From: Ectocarpus siliculosus
Lineage: Eukaryota > Sar > Phaeophyceae > Ectocarpales > Ectocarpaceae
NCBI GenBank assembly: GCA_000310025.1
Contig: FN649741.1
Location: 2,961,125 to 3,025,124 of the forward strand
Length of the DNA: 64,000 bases
Direction: 5' to 3'
The notes under the pieces were generated by a model. That model did no database searches, was not told where the DNA came from, and saw only the letters and a program-made list of their open reading frames with translations. Shown here piece by piece: positions 1-18,040 of the stretch. Position 1 is the stretch's first letter, and each line of letters begins with the position of its first letter. Position numbers and translations under genes: made by a program.

Positions 1-2770
1 CATCAGGGTCTTCAGGGATCGCTACGAGTGTAATCCCACAACATACCTTTGCTTGTACGATTTTGTACAACTTAGTGGGGGGGGGGGGGGGGAGGGGGGT
101 GGTCGTTCGGTGGGGGCGTGTGGCCCAGAGAGAAATTAAAATGTGGCAGAGAGAAGGGAAAAGATGGAGTAGAGAAAGGGGAAAAGGATTTTTTTACCAA
201 TCCGAAAACTGTGTGACAAAACTTGCAGCGTGTATTTGTTGTTCTCTTGAAGGTGGCGTAGGCACCCGACAGACATGCCGCGGGTTTCCACCCCATCCTT
301 CACCTTAACCACCGGCTGCCGGCCCTGCGGAACCCCCAAGCAAATGCCAATACAAAAATATTTCGGAGCTTGGTCGGTACCATGCATTAGGAAGGTGGTG
401 GTACTAGGCTGTAGGTCGTCGGTTCCGCTGAATAAAAAAATCACTCGAAGGCACATCGAATTTTGTATCCACCTGTGTAGGCAAAATATGTACGCGCCAA
501 ATCCTTGCCTGCTCTACTTGGCTCTGTGGCGCGGTTTCACCGGAACAACTTTTGTACATCGTACATGTACATATGCTTGCTGAGGCCTCTCTCCCAGGCT
601 GCGTGGAGGATAATCTCCGTCGAGGGGCGCGTTTGCCCTGCTGTTCGTACCAGTCACAGAGGGCCTGTTCTAATAAGGCCTGTCTTGCGTAAGGAGTGTA
701 CCTCGCTTTCCCGCACTCTTGAGACTGGGTTGTACACGACAGAGTCGGGGGGATATTTCCCACATGCACACAATGCATATGATAGGATTCGAGAGGACTG
801 CCATCGACAAGCCTTCGAAAGCTTGCAGCGTCAACAAGCTACTTCCAAGAAGCTAGCTACTTTGGCGCTTTTAGGCCCAGTTACGTCCTAACGCAGTAAA
901 TAGTACCGTTGATGGCGATGACGAGAGGCTCACCCTCCACAACAAGGAGAACCGAGGTCCCTCGTCTAGAAATTGACCGGGGGTACCCGAGGCGCCAGCA
1001 ACGACGCGAGACTCGCGCACTCACGTGAAGGGCGGTCGACCCCTGGCAGAAGGGTCTGTCCCCCGGCTCGCGCGGTAATATCATGGCGTATTTGTGTTGT
1101 TTTGATCGATCCACAACGCAGCGGTCGCAGGCCAGCATTGATTGGTAGCGTCAGTTTTGTCCGACCAGCAGCGGGCACTGTTTTTCAGAGCCACCGACAC
1201 TATTTTATGTGCTGAACGTGTGTCGAGCGATTTCACCTGCGTTTCTCAAAGAGGATACCGGGCCAACGAATATGTACCGCACCATCTACGACCGCATGGC
1301 CAGTCCAGGACAAATATCTCGATTTTGATTTTTCGCGATAACAATCGGCGGTTAAGAACCAACGCCAAACAACGCCCGGCCAATCAGAAAACGTTGTTAG
1401 TCCAAAAGATCTACTATCAATTTGAAAATCCAAAACATCAGCAAACCTCCTATCCCGTAATTATGGGTGTTATGGCACCGGGGTGCGATCGTCTTTTAAT
1501 TCATTGCTACTTGGTTTTTTATCGCACGCCGGTGCCATCGCACCGATAACGGTGCGGAAATGCAATTACTTGTAAATCATTTCGCTCTAGATTTCCAACG
1601 CACCCACCCCAGGTGCGATGACACCGATGGGTGCGAGATATGGAAGAGGTCACACTGGCCATTTTTACGGTGCTGAGTGAACGCACCCCGGTTCGATGAC
1701 ACCGGTAGGTGCGATACTCAAGAAACGAACAAAGGCGTTTCTGGTACAAGTACCGTAATTGCGCGTGATGCGGTACTTCAAATGAAGTGGATGATGCGAG
1801 TTTGGGATAGCGTGGCCAAAGACAACAAACAGACGCTGTGGTTCCCTGCTGGGAAAGGTAGACGGTACGGTAGGTATCGTTCTTCTTCCAACCTCTTCGT
1901 TGGTCGCAAGCCCCTCATTTGTTGGCTGGTGCTTCCCTCTGTCTTTGTCTGCCTCAAGGGGGTTGGTACCGGTACAAATGTACCGTGTACGAACTCCTTC
2001 TTGTTCGGTAGGTTGGAGGTGCGGGATGTGTGCTGTGTACTTGGTTGGGTGATTGAGTGCATTCCATGTGCGGATAATCATTTCTACGCGCATACCTCGA
2101 CGGTACGATATACATACATGAAAATAATGGAGCCCCAATTGGTACCTACCGGAATCTCAGACGTTCGTTACATACAGTTCCACAACGTGACCCGGAGGGT
2201 ACCGACACCTTACGGCAAATTTACTACTACGGTATAATATTGTAAGCAGGTTTTTTATCGGTGAAATCGCACCGGGTGCGGCAACACCGATACCGCTGCG
2301 GAAATGCTAAAAAACCATGCCGTTCTCAATATTTTAATATTTTTGACCCCGGTGCCATAACACCGATGGGTGCGAAATCAACGATGGGTGCCATAATACG
2401 CACAATTCGTTACTACTCCAGTTCATCGGCGCCACACAACTGCAATATTTGTTGTAATTTGTAATTTGTTCAAATCAATGTAGGAAAAAATTCCATCCGG
2501 GGGGATATTCCGAGAGGTGTAATAATCCGGTTGTGGTCGGAGAAAAATACACAAGACAGCAGGAATACAAAACACTTTCCGTAGGAAAACACGCCTGGAG
2601 ACGGGGTTTGCCTGTGCTTTTGGTTTTCGGAACAACCCCCCATCACCGAGAAAAGTGTACCAAATTGCAGGTCGGAAGTGTGGACAAGTGGACAATACAT
2701 TGGACCTTTTGACTGACCATCTGACCTATATTGTACAGGATCTTTCTGTCTGGGGACCGCTGTGGACTAA
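1..2770. other. Non-coding flank without a recognisable gene
   Basis: No reading frame here shows a recognisable domain, and no set of exons with matching splice phases could be assembled. The stretch holds a run of 16 G near position 77, mixed low-complexity DNA, and the GGTGCGAT-type repeats listed separately. Short open frames on both strands look like chance frames. A non-coding RNA or untranslated exon cannot be excluded from sequence alone. Confidence 0.5.
1462..2400. repeat. Dispersed GGTGCGAT / ACACCGAT repeat clusters
   Basis: Three clusters (about 1462-1560, 1600-1715 and 2262-2400) carry variants of the same short words: GGTGCGAT, CACCGATGGGTGCGA and ACACCGATA, often followed by a CGGTGCGGAAATGC-like word. 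Sense and antisense versions alternate, so each cluster could fold into GC-rich hairpins. The GGTGCGGAAATGC word recurs far away, near 23,990, inside an intron of the ARM gene. This suggests a dispersed repeat or small non-autonomous element rather than a local satellite. No target-site duplication or terminal repeat could be fixed by eye. Confidence 0.55.
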
Positions 2771-2833
2771 TTTACATGCGCAATCTTGAGAGGGTGGGTG
2801 GGGTGTCTCTGGCCAGCACAGCTGCTGGCTGTG

Positions 2834-3720
2834 TTACTTCCAGCTTGATGTGTCCGCTGCCCTCGCCCCTTCTACAGCAGCAGCAAAATCCCCTGGCGGG
2901 GAGGGCGTGCTTCGTGGGTCTCCGTATGCACCTTGAGGTCCTTGCTCGATGAAACATCGCATACCCACGGCGGTCAAAATAGGTGCGACGGCAACCACGC
3001 GTCCGTGTAATTGAATCCGCTGGACACTTGAAACTGGAGCCATAAAACCCGGCTACGTGCAAGCCAGACGGGAAAAAGGCGTGACAGGTGGTGATCACGT
3101 GCCAGGTGCGAGGCCTAAGTGCACGTTTGGTGCCTTCTTGGTCCCACGTCGCCGCGATTCATCGTCAGATCCGACGCATGGCCCAAAAGATCGCCGTTGG
3201 AAGAAAATCAACGGACACAAAGATTCGTTGACAGCCTACTCTGTACGCCAACCCTTACCCCCCCGTGTCTCGGCTGTAAGCAAAACCTTGATCGCTAGAG
3301 CCCACCACACACCTGGTTGGATTGCCGTTGCTCGTCAGCTGGGGCCACCTCGCTCGTCTCTGTCATGGACGACCTTCGAGGCCGGTGTTGTCCTGCCGTG
3401 TTGGCATTTTGAACCCTTTGGGCGGCAGCAGCGGAAGCAGCAGTTCCGGAAGAAGACCTCGGGCGATGATGCCCGGCGGCAGCCCCATCCACAACGACCA
3501 AGCTCCTCCTCGAGGTCATCCGGGCCAAGTCGGCTCTCTGGTCGTGGCGGGCTTCCTCGTCGCTAGAGATGCTGCTGCTGCTGCTGCTGTCGTCGTCTTC
3601 GAACCTCTGCCTGTGAGGTTCTCGGCGATCGATCATTCCGTCGCTGACGGTCGACGCGATGCTGCAGTGGCTCGAACCGCCGAGGGCATCGTCGCCACTT
3701 TTATCGCGCTCCATGCTGCA
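2834..3720 (-). CDS. Possible hypothetical protein, Ser/Asp-rich (doubtful)
   Basis: On the minus strand an ATG at 3720 opens a frame running to about 3318, rich in Ser, Asp, Arg and Ala, with an acidic-serine stretch (FEDDDSSSSSSISSDEEA). It is followed by a fair donor (CAG|GTGTGTGG) near 3317. A second open stretch at 2834-3043 could be a 3' exon ending in DTSSWK. No domain is recognisable, and much of the composition comes from CTG/CAG-type low complexity, which opens several frames on both strands. It could be a real 3'-terminal gene fragment or a chance frame. The exon link is a guess. Confidence 0.22.
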
Positions 3721-3772
3721 GCAGCAAAAGCCAGTATCTGCAGCACAGCAGCAAAAGCCAGTATCTGCAGCA
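3719..3772. repeat. 27-bp tandem duplication (2 copies)
   Basis: Two adjacent copies of a 27-bp unit containing AGCAAAAGCCAGTATCTGCA lie here, the second starting 27 bases after the first. They sit at or just upstream of the start of the doubtful Ser/Asp-rich frame. Nothing suggests a function. Confidence 0.8.
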
Positions 3773-3899
3773 CCTTGGTAGGGCAATTGGCAGGGAAGAT
3801 GTACTCAACACAGGATTGTGATTGTCGTCTGAGGAGTGAGGGTGAGTGGAGCACAAGCAGATGGCAGAGGTGACGCCGCAAGACGGTGACGACGTGCAA

Positions 3900-5721
3900 C
3901 TGCCGCACCTGCAGACCTGCAGCTAATTAATACTGGTAGGAAGTGGGAAGGAAACCCAGAACAATAAAAAAAAAAAACACGGGACCGTCAAGATGTCAAG
4001 ATCCGGTGGAAGAAACGGACACACGGCAAAGATCCGCTTGGGACGTAAATTTACATGCTAAATATCTAAATTATAATGGACATCCATCCCCACATCTTTG
4101 TAGCATAACTTTGCTGCCACGGGGCACTATCTGCTGCAAAAATATTTCGATCCTCAACTTGGACTGTTATCCTCTCCGCGCAGCAGCCTCAGTCTACCTG
4201 ATCCCTTCTCAGTTTTGTTGATGGCCTGCGCTTCAACTCTGCTAACTGCTGCAGTTATTTGTCATGAATAGTACTTGTACATACAGTCAGTAGTCGAGGG
4301 CACATCCTCCACGCTTGGTTACTACTGCTACTAAATAGTAGACTACACATCAAGTGAGTGATCCCTCGGGAGTGGGTTCATGAAAGAACAAGGCAACGCC
4401 TGAGTACTGGATATGAGCGGTCGGCGACACTAGCGAGAATGATGAGGATTTACTGGTGAATAGAGGGGAGGGTATGTACGAAGGGCGGGCCGGACCGGAA
4501 AGAAAGGCAGAAGAAGCGATTTCGAGCTATGGTATGTGATGGAAGGAGACGAGAGGTGGGGGTTGCGACGTACATCGCCCAAAGTCCAGAGAGGGAGGTG
4601 AAGAACCGCTACCCAGGTTTCTCGGAGAATCATTGCGTCCGGCACTTCCGATTCCAGGGAGAACGTCGCACTCAACCGATTCTTGTGCGGCTACGTAACA
4701 ACGCGACGTGTTAGGCACGAACAGTTGTTTGCTGTATCTTGTTTCGTCCAACTTACTACTGCGACAGCCCCTCCCCTTTTCGTGGTGAGACGTGTACTGC
4801 ACCTTTCAGTGTATGTAGAGTACTACACTTTTTCTTTTCAGTGCATTTTTTTGTTCAACTACTACCATTCAGGGTGACACAGGAGGGCGGTAAACACCGG
4901 TAGTATCCAAGAATGCAAAATACATTCGCAGCTGTTGGGAATCGCAAGAGTCATGGGCCCTTGGGAAGAACAGTGATCTATTGTCACAGGTCCCTCAGAT
5001 CCTACTCTTTCTGTACGTGTGTCTGTGCTTCCTGAATCTCCATATCTGGCTTCCACACTTGCTGCCAAAGGATCGGGTGTCCATGTTTTGCTCCTTGAAG
5101 AGCTCTACGACATACCGTATGTAACAAGTCTGGACGTCTGGACCGTGAGCCAAATCGTGAGGCTAGGTACTATGGAGGGCACTTCATGTGTAAGGTGCGA
5201 CAACGGCCAAGATGAACTTTGCTCGCTCTGGAGCGTGGCGGCATAGTTTCACACCTACTGCTGTAGTCTACTCGTTCAGTGCACCGCCGAGACCGCCGTC
5301 GATAAGGTTGCCACACTCAACCCAGCAACAACAAACACCGTAGCCGACACGTGCGCCGTCGAAAAACTTCGGCACGAGCAGTGTAACAACAAGCTGCGCC
5401 GCGGTAGCTAAGTACCTCTTCAATAACTTGAACACTCAATAGGGACAACGTGCAAATACCCAATACTCCACAGACAGGGGAACAGGGAAGAGGCCTGCAA
5501 AGTAGAAGACGCGCACACGCAGGAATATGCTGCTTCGGCCTTTCCCGGCAGAAGACTGGCCCCCTTGTTCGCCGAAACTCCAGGAACACCAAGGTATCCC
5601 GGCACCACGTCGTTGATTGTCCAAACCACGCTTAACCAACCCAACACTGACCCTATCCTGATGCTGTCGATGCATCTAAACTTGCACTTCAACGCCACTC
5701 CTATCTCTCTTCTCCTGCTCA
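3900..5721. other. Intergenic stretch downstream of the AAA ATPase gene
   Basis: AT-richer DNA with short open frames only. No domain, RNA gene or clear repeat was seen. It should include the 3' untranslated region of the AFG2-type gene, whose stop codon lies at 5722 on the minus strand. Confidence 0.5.
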
Positions 5722-11509
<5,788 letters not shown>

Positions 11510-12312
11510 ATTTAGGTGCGGGGGGATGGGATGGTTTTCCGTGTGGGTTGTGCCGCAAAAGCACAGAGTCGAGTGCACGGTAGTATTTCTGTTGCAGTCA
11601 ATGCCGTATCGTGCAATACAAAAGCAGCGTCCTGTCCATTGAGCAGGCCGTTCAACAGCTACTACAGCTCCCGGTGTTCCTCAGCACCAACCCTGAAGCC
11701 AAAAATGTTGAGCCACAACGCATAGGCGCGGTGGTAATGCGAGTGTCAAGATGGTCGCCCGAAACATCGGTGACATAATATTATCCATCATGACTACAAC
11801 CACTTGCATAAGCACAGACGAAAACATGCAGAGCGATGCACACCCATCAGCACACGGTAGGACTCAAAGCCACCACACAACAACGACACACCGTCTTCCT
11901 TGGTGGCCGCCGCTCCAAGCGTTGACGACGATAACACTCTGATCCTGCCACGCCATCCTCCCTCAGCCTCGTGTTGCTCCAGCCGATGCGGACTACTAGC
12001 TAGCGTTACGCCGCTTCCCCTTCGTCCTTTGCCCATGTCGCTCACTGCTCCACTGCTGTGCACTGCTCTGCTACGGTCGGTGGCTGCTGTTGTTGCAGTT
12101 CGGGACCGGGGCGGGGAGTTTACATGGAGTTCCGCGCGGCGCGTTGGTTGTCTTTTCGTCTGAGCACCCCCCGCACTTGGCCAAACGCGTACCCCCTCCA
12201 CTGCCGCCATCGCCATCGTTCTGGAGAAGCCTCATCTCGTCATCTCTCCCAGTGACGCTGCCCATACCTTACAGAAAGGCATCGCGAATATTGCCCAGCG
12301 CCGAAGAGAGTG
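11510..12312. promoter_or_regulatory. Shared upstream region of the divergent AFG2-type and UFD1-UBX genes
   Basis: About 800 bases separate the ATG of the AFG2-type gene (minus, 11509) from the ATG of the UFD1-UBX gene (plus, 12313). No other coding exon was recognised in it. It must hold both 5' untranslated regions and promoters, and it could be one bidirectional promoter. No TATA box or known motif stands out. Confidence 0.5.
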
Positions 12313-15300
12313 ATGGCGGACTTTCTCAACCTGGATTCAAGGTAAGTGAGCTTGTTGGCGCAATGAGAGTCCCACAAAGTTGCCTTCGCCCTGACTGCTG
12401 TTTCGCCCCGCCCCGGGCACGAGAAGCCGCATCAGGTGTTGTCCCAGTCAGTGCTACGGCGGTATCGCCGTGTAGTTTCTGTCCTGGTCTGTTGAATTCC
12501 ACTGGCACCGATCGGACGCTTGCCTCCATTCTCAGAGCACCCCCTCCGTATTCATAAGATGCGTCGTCTTTCTGTACCTTTCAAGAGTATCGAAGTCTGC
12601 GTTATACCCTCCGACCGTCAACGTTGACAGAGGCAACAAGCTCAAGAAAGAGCAACAGAAACGTCGAGATGCCGCGAGGCTGAGAATTCAGAGAGAAAGG
12701 CGGAGTAAGGAAGCGGCCGCGAAGGATCAGGCGAGAATCGAGGAGCAGATTAGGGCGAGAAAGCTCGAGCAGCGACGGAAGGAGGAAGAGGTGGGTCGTT
12801 TCGGGTTTGACTTATACGCTGAAACAGCGATGTTGTAGAGCGGTACCGCCACCCCAGTGATGCTAAGCACCCCAAACACAACAGGTGCTCTGAGAGAGAA
12901 GGTCGTGCGGTGGTCTACAGCGGTAGCGTGTTTTAATCAGGCCGTTGTACATGAAGGGATTGGTGTGCATCTGTGCAGCTCAGTCTATGTTTCACACGTT
13001 CACACGTAAGCGCACAAATTCATAAAACTCTGTACATGTTCTAGAATGAGACGAACGGAGGTTCTCGAAGGAACCACACAAATTGTAAGTAGGTGTCCGC
13101 GACTGCTGTCGGTGAAGTACGAGCATTCCTAGGCCTGTCCGGCTACCTTGGAATTTCGCGGAGATCAGCGTTCTCACTGCACCCATCACGGACCTGCTAC
13201 GCGACAAGGCGTTCAGTTCGAAGCGACAGCGCTACCACCGCTTACCGTGGGGAATCGCACAAACTGAAGCCTTACGCGCGATTACTAGTGATCTCCGGGA
13301 CGAACTTCCAAGGTAGCCGGACACGCCTAGGAATGCTCGCACTTCACCGACAGCAAGCAGTTGCGGGCATCTCCATTTCCCGCCCGGTCTTGGTCTTGGA
13401 CGGCGCTGGCCGCACACCCGACCTGCAGAACATGCACTTTCTGAAGTGTACCGATTTACCACTTTTATGAACTTGGCTTTTTTTTTTCAACAAGTTGTTG
13501 AGGTTGAGGTTTTAGGCCAGTTCAGTTGTAAACGACGGAAAATCACACGCACGTGCTATGCTGCCCAACAAGGCTTGTTTCGGATCATCAACTCTTGGGC
13601 AATACTTTTGGAACTTGAGACAACATGTGTCCTGAAACGTGTTGGCCACATATGTTCAATCCGCCGACTCTCCCATATCCCGCAATGAGAGGTTCCGCTG
13701 GCACTCTGTACTCGCTGGGCGATTGGTCCCTGCAACCCCTATCGATAGCCACGCAAGTTGTGCGGTGCTCAGAGTGGATAACATCGGCTGGCACATCGGC
13801 TGGCCGCCGTTGCTTCTTTCATCCGGCCCGACCGGGAGGAAACCAACCCGACGTGTTTGTCAAACGGGCCAAAAGAGTCGAAGCAGCAGCGGTGGTGTTT
13901 CTTTGGCATCCGCTCGACGTTCGCAGAATCTATTATTGCCGAGCCTCCTATCGCCCCAACCCTCAATCAGCCACCGCACAAGACGCACCATGCACACACC
14001 TCGGGTAGCTCTGTCATTTTTGCCATTGCTTCAGCTGGTGGCGAGGGGTCACCAACAAAACAACCCGGTGACACCAAGTGACGCTGCAGGTGGACGCGCC
14101 GGCGGTAGGCCTTTTTTCATATGCTCTCGACCCTCGCAACTTCAGTTTCCCAGCATCTTATCGCCTAACGGTCTTTTGTCAACTACTAGCATCACGCGAG
14201 TGGCGCCATGCGCACAGCTCCGGAGGCATCGCTTGTCATTGCGGCTGCTTGAGTGTGGGGACGGGTCACCGAAGAACGAAACCGGTCACAAGGCAAACAG
14301 CCATCTCCAGCAGCGATAGATGTAGGTCTTTAGATACAGCGTGTTGACCCTCACCAGCTCGATTTCCGAGCCTCCTTTGGCCTCACAGTCTCCATCAGTC
14401 GCCCCTTTAGAGACAGCACACACACAGCTAGGGGGGATAGCTTAAGCCGTTGCTGTTGTGGCCTGCTTCGAAACACCAAATCGGTGGTGAGCTACACATA
14501 GCGAGTACAGTGTTCAACGGCCGTTGGAGCGCTTTCTTTATCGACTACAGAGTGTTCGAGTTAGGCAATCCAAACAAGCTTTTACAACAAAGACGGTGCT
14601 GTCCCGAATGCCAAAGGACAAGGTTTTCTTTGCCGCTTACGAATGCCCGAGATGATTTCAACATTCAAGAACTCGCAGACATTTTTGATTCCTGGATCAA
14701 ATCACCTGTACGTACGCCGAAGCATGGGCCCGCTCGTCGCCCGAAGAGGGAAGCATTTTAGAGCCTCGGCTTGGTTCCGACGGAATGAAGCGGAACAACA
14801 CACCGTAGTGTTCGGGGTTTGTTATTTTCCTGTTGCCTTTTCTGGTTGGGGTTGTTCGTAACCAATATCGTTTGCCGTGTAACCCAACAGGCGAGGAAGC
14901 AGGAAGAGGCGGATCAAATCCGAACTGCCGGCATCAGCTACAAGGAGTCTCTCCTGGCGGTCACAGCGGATGGCGAGGGGGACAAGATTCTCCTGCCACC
15001 ATCCGCCCTAGAATGTCTTTCCAGGCAGGACGCGGTTGGCCTTGGACCCATGCTGTTCGAACTCACGTGCACCACCTCCGGTGCCGCTCCCACCTCTCAA
15101 CAGCAGCCGGAAAAGGCCCCGGCATTGCAAGGCGGCACGATTACAACAACCCGAACGACGCACGCCGGGGTGTTGGAATTCGTCGCCGACGAGGGCACCA
15201 TCGGACTTCCTCGGAAAGTGGTGCTCAGCCTTTTGGGGGCTGCCGCACACCAGGTGCCGTCCCGCACGAGCGACGAAAACATCAGTGCGAACGACGACCC

Positions 15301-16891
15301 AGAAAATGCGAAGGCTGAGAGGCCGGCGGTGGAAGGGCTCGAGAACGTGGTGGTGAGGTATGTCCGCCTCGCGAAGGCCACTTTCGCGAGGGTGGTGCCG
15401 GAGACGGTGGGGCTGTCCCAGGTATCGGAGCTGAGAGCGATGTTGGAGCATAACATGCGCAACCACGCGACGTTGACGGTTGGGGATCACTTGAGCGTGT
15501 GGAGACGAGGAAAGGAGTTCAGCCTGAAGGTGAGAAGTATGACCGGCGTAGAGTGAACCGTCTCTCGAGGGTACAGAACAAGTGCCGGGAAATCAGCATC
15601 AATTTGATGGCGGGGTGTTTCATGTTTGGTTACGGACGCTGCCGAGCATCCAGATGGTTATTTGCGCTACTGCAGGAGGTGCCGTCCGAAAGTGGGCTGT
15701 GATTTGAATGTTCTGGTTTGAGTGACAGGGGTGTTTCGTTCCGGAATGCGTCGCTGCGTTTCGCCTCGATTTCCCCCTATGGCATGCGTTGAAGTCTTCA
15801 TTCTGGGTCTAGACATGTCGGCAGCGTTGTGTCCGATCACGCGACACACGTGCAACTTGCGCGCACGGCGTGCTACCGTTGTATGTTGACTAAACATTTT
15901 GGCGCACGGCCTGAACGAAACAGTTGTGATGTTCCGAGGCTTGGTGAAACATGGACCCTACTAGCTGCAATCCAATCACACCCGCATGCAGAGATCTCGT
16001 CAACACTGAATACGTACTTTTTTTGTTTTTCCGGGGGGTAGGGTCGTGACAAAAACTCTGTAAAACCGGCGGAAATTCAATGCTTCGCAACTGACGGCGC
16101 AGACGATATTTACCTCTCGCTCTCACTCTGTAGGCGCTTGGTAGTGATAAAAGAGTGAAGACTCCCATTCCCCACTCACCCCCGAACGCGAACCGCCACT
16201 AACAATGCAGGTGGTTGAGCTGCGCCCTGAGCCTCAGGTAACCGTGATCGACACCGACATGGAGATAGAGCTAGACTTGCCGGAAAAGGCGAGAGAACAG
16301 CTCCAGGAAAAGGGTGCGCAAGACCGAGCGAAGACCTTGCGCGCGCACATGGGCGCCGCCACGATCTCATCCCGTGGCTCTTCCCCGACGCAGAGCTTGT
16401 CCCCGCCCCCATCTGGAAGAGGATATGCCGTGGGGGGCAAGGGTTCATCAGTAGCGGCAGGTGGCAGGGACACCAGCACAACCGGGCTTTCCCCGATGGA
16501 TGACAGCGAGAGCGATGACGATTCAGACCTCGACTCCGATGACGAGCGATCGACACCCGGAGGCCCGAAGAAAGGCGCCTTCGACCTCGAGAAGCACCGC
16601 CTGGCCAAGTTCCAGCAACTCCCGGAGGAGCCGCCTAGAGACGAGGAAGGCGTGTTCACCTGCCAGCTAAGGACTACCGAGGGGAAGTTCACGAGGCGCT
16701 TCCGTTTCGCAGACGCCTTGGGGGTGTTGTTAGATTTTTGTGAAGCCCAAGGCGGCGTCCCGGGTCAGTACAGGCTGGTCATGCCGTTCCCGAGGAGGGT
16801 TTTGACAAGAGATGATGCATCGGCGGGCACGACGTTGCACGAAGCAGGGCTCACCTCGAAGCAGGAATCGGTGATTTTGGAGAGACTCTAG
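12313..16891 (+). CDS. UFD1-like domain protein with C-terminal UBX domain
   Basis: Four exons: 12313-12341, 12631-12790, 14891-15529 and 16211-16891. Junctions are GT-AG and phases match (2, 0, 0), giving 502 residues. Exon 1 holds only the first ten codons. Residues about 11-75 are a Lys/Arg/Glu/Gln-rich helix (KEQQKRRDAARLRIQRERRS) like the start of plant UFD1-family proteins such as Arabidopsis At4g15420. Residues about 75-300 match that UFD1-like fold, with ILLPPSALECLS, MLFELT, HAGVLEFVADEGTIGLP and DTDMEIELDLP. An acidic Ser-rich linker follows. Residues about 420-502 form a UBX domain (FTCQLRTTEGKFTRRFRF, then the PFPRR loop typical of p97-binding UBX folds, and a final ESVILERL). UFD1 and UBX proteins are cofactors of Cdc48/p97. 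The joint architecture suggests a substrate adaptor, and the divergent neighbour is itself a Cdc48-like ATPase. Pathway assignment is inference. Confidence 0.92.
13081..13400. mobile_element. Fossil Ty3/gypsy-type pol fragment in inverted (foldback) arrangement
   Basis: Two inverted arms, about 13098-13155 on the plus strand and 13307-13373 on the minus strand, carry related versions of a segment whose translation resembles the stretch just after the reverse transcriptase of Ty3/gypsy elements (AFLGLSGYL type). It lies inside intron 2 of the UFD1-UBX gene. It is a short, broken remnant without recognisable long terminal repeats. Age cannot be judged beyond 'decayed'. The family call rests on one short motif. 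Confidence 0.45.
13935..14430. repeat. Degenerate direct repeats in intron 2 of the UFD1-UBX gene
   Basis: Two diverged copies of a unit of about 80 bases lie at roughly 13998-14078 and 14220-14295. Both run from a CATTGC word through GGGTCACC to CCGGTGACA or CCGGTCACA. A GAGCCTCCT-CATCAGYC word occurs at about 13940 and again near 14370. Spacing suggests an old tandem array with a period of about 230 or more bases. Nothing coding was seen. Confidence 0.45.
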
Positions 16892-18040
16892 ATGTATGCA
16901 TAGCCAGATTTTTTTGTATTAGTTTGTATCTGTTTTTATCTCCCGACCGTGATCTGACGCTCAGGAAGGTGTTGGTGTTCCTGCTTTTGATTGATGTGGT
17001 TGCGTCACCGCTGGCGTTGGTCGAAAGCGCAGCATCTTGTAGCGTCTTGCGGAGGTCACTTGCTGGCGTATGGGCTTTTGTTTTGTTCTCATCTATTTTT
17101 TTTGTACATTCGGGAGGTGTGCCCGTCGAGTGATTTACTTTGGAGGCCGTTTAGCGCGCTTTGGAGGCGCAACAACCCTCGGAATCCTTGTTTGTGTTTG
17201 TGGTGGTCCCTCGCTGAATGTGGAACGTAGTGCGCCAAGAAAATCTCAATTTGAAAACAAGAGGGCTTTGTACAGAAATAGGCCGGCGAGGAGCTTGAGC
17301 ATCAATTCAGCACAAAGTTATGGAGCATTTGTTTGCCTGCCCGAAACCAGGGAAAGAGGGGAAATGCCGCGGTGTGTCCAGCTGCTTGCGGGGTCGCGAT
17401 TTTTTGCAAACAAGCGCAACGACGAAATGCGCCTCCGTGGATTGGGCGTGTTCCTTTGTCGCGCAGTGAGTACCAAGCAAAACCTCCCAGGCGGGTGCAA
17501 ATCGATTGGTGCAGCGAGGATATCTTCTCCACTTTTCTACGTGCCCCGTCTTTGTGTGTTTGTGCGGTACCTGAGATTCTCGTGTCATGAGGTCTCTTGC
17601 TGATGCCGGCCGCAGTTCCGGGGATTCAGACTTCCTGCGGTGTTATTCTCGTTCGCTCCCTCACATCGACAGACTCTCCTGCGGTCACCGTTGATCGCTA
17701 AGTGTCTCCTGCCGATCACTGCGATGGTCGGCATGCACTGATTGCCCGTTCCCATTTTCGTTTCCCCCAGTCCCCCGGCTAATCCGTCAAGCTTACGCGT
17801 CGGATGGTGTGTAGACGGGCGCCAGAGTAGATGGGATGAACGCCAACTCAGCAGTCCCCTCCTCAGATGACCCAACAACTAGTCACGATACAGCGGCTGT
17901 GGATGTTCCTACGGGTTAGCCAAATATGGAAGACTCAACATCTCGGACAAGCGAAGCGACAAACAACCATTCCCATTCCCTCCCCCCAACCACACTCAAA
18001 ACCGCCTTCAACGTTCTCTCGTCGGCTACACTCTACAATA
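16892..18040. other. Convergent intergenic stretch between the UFD1-UBX and ARM genes
   Basis: This interval separates two stop codons facing each other and contains both 3' untranslated regions. It is T-rich on the plus strand just after 16891, as expected of a 3' end. No RNA gene, domain-bearing frame or clear repeat was found. Antisense frames around 17302-17590 are short and featureless. Confidence 0.5.
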
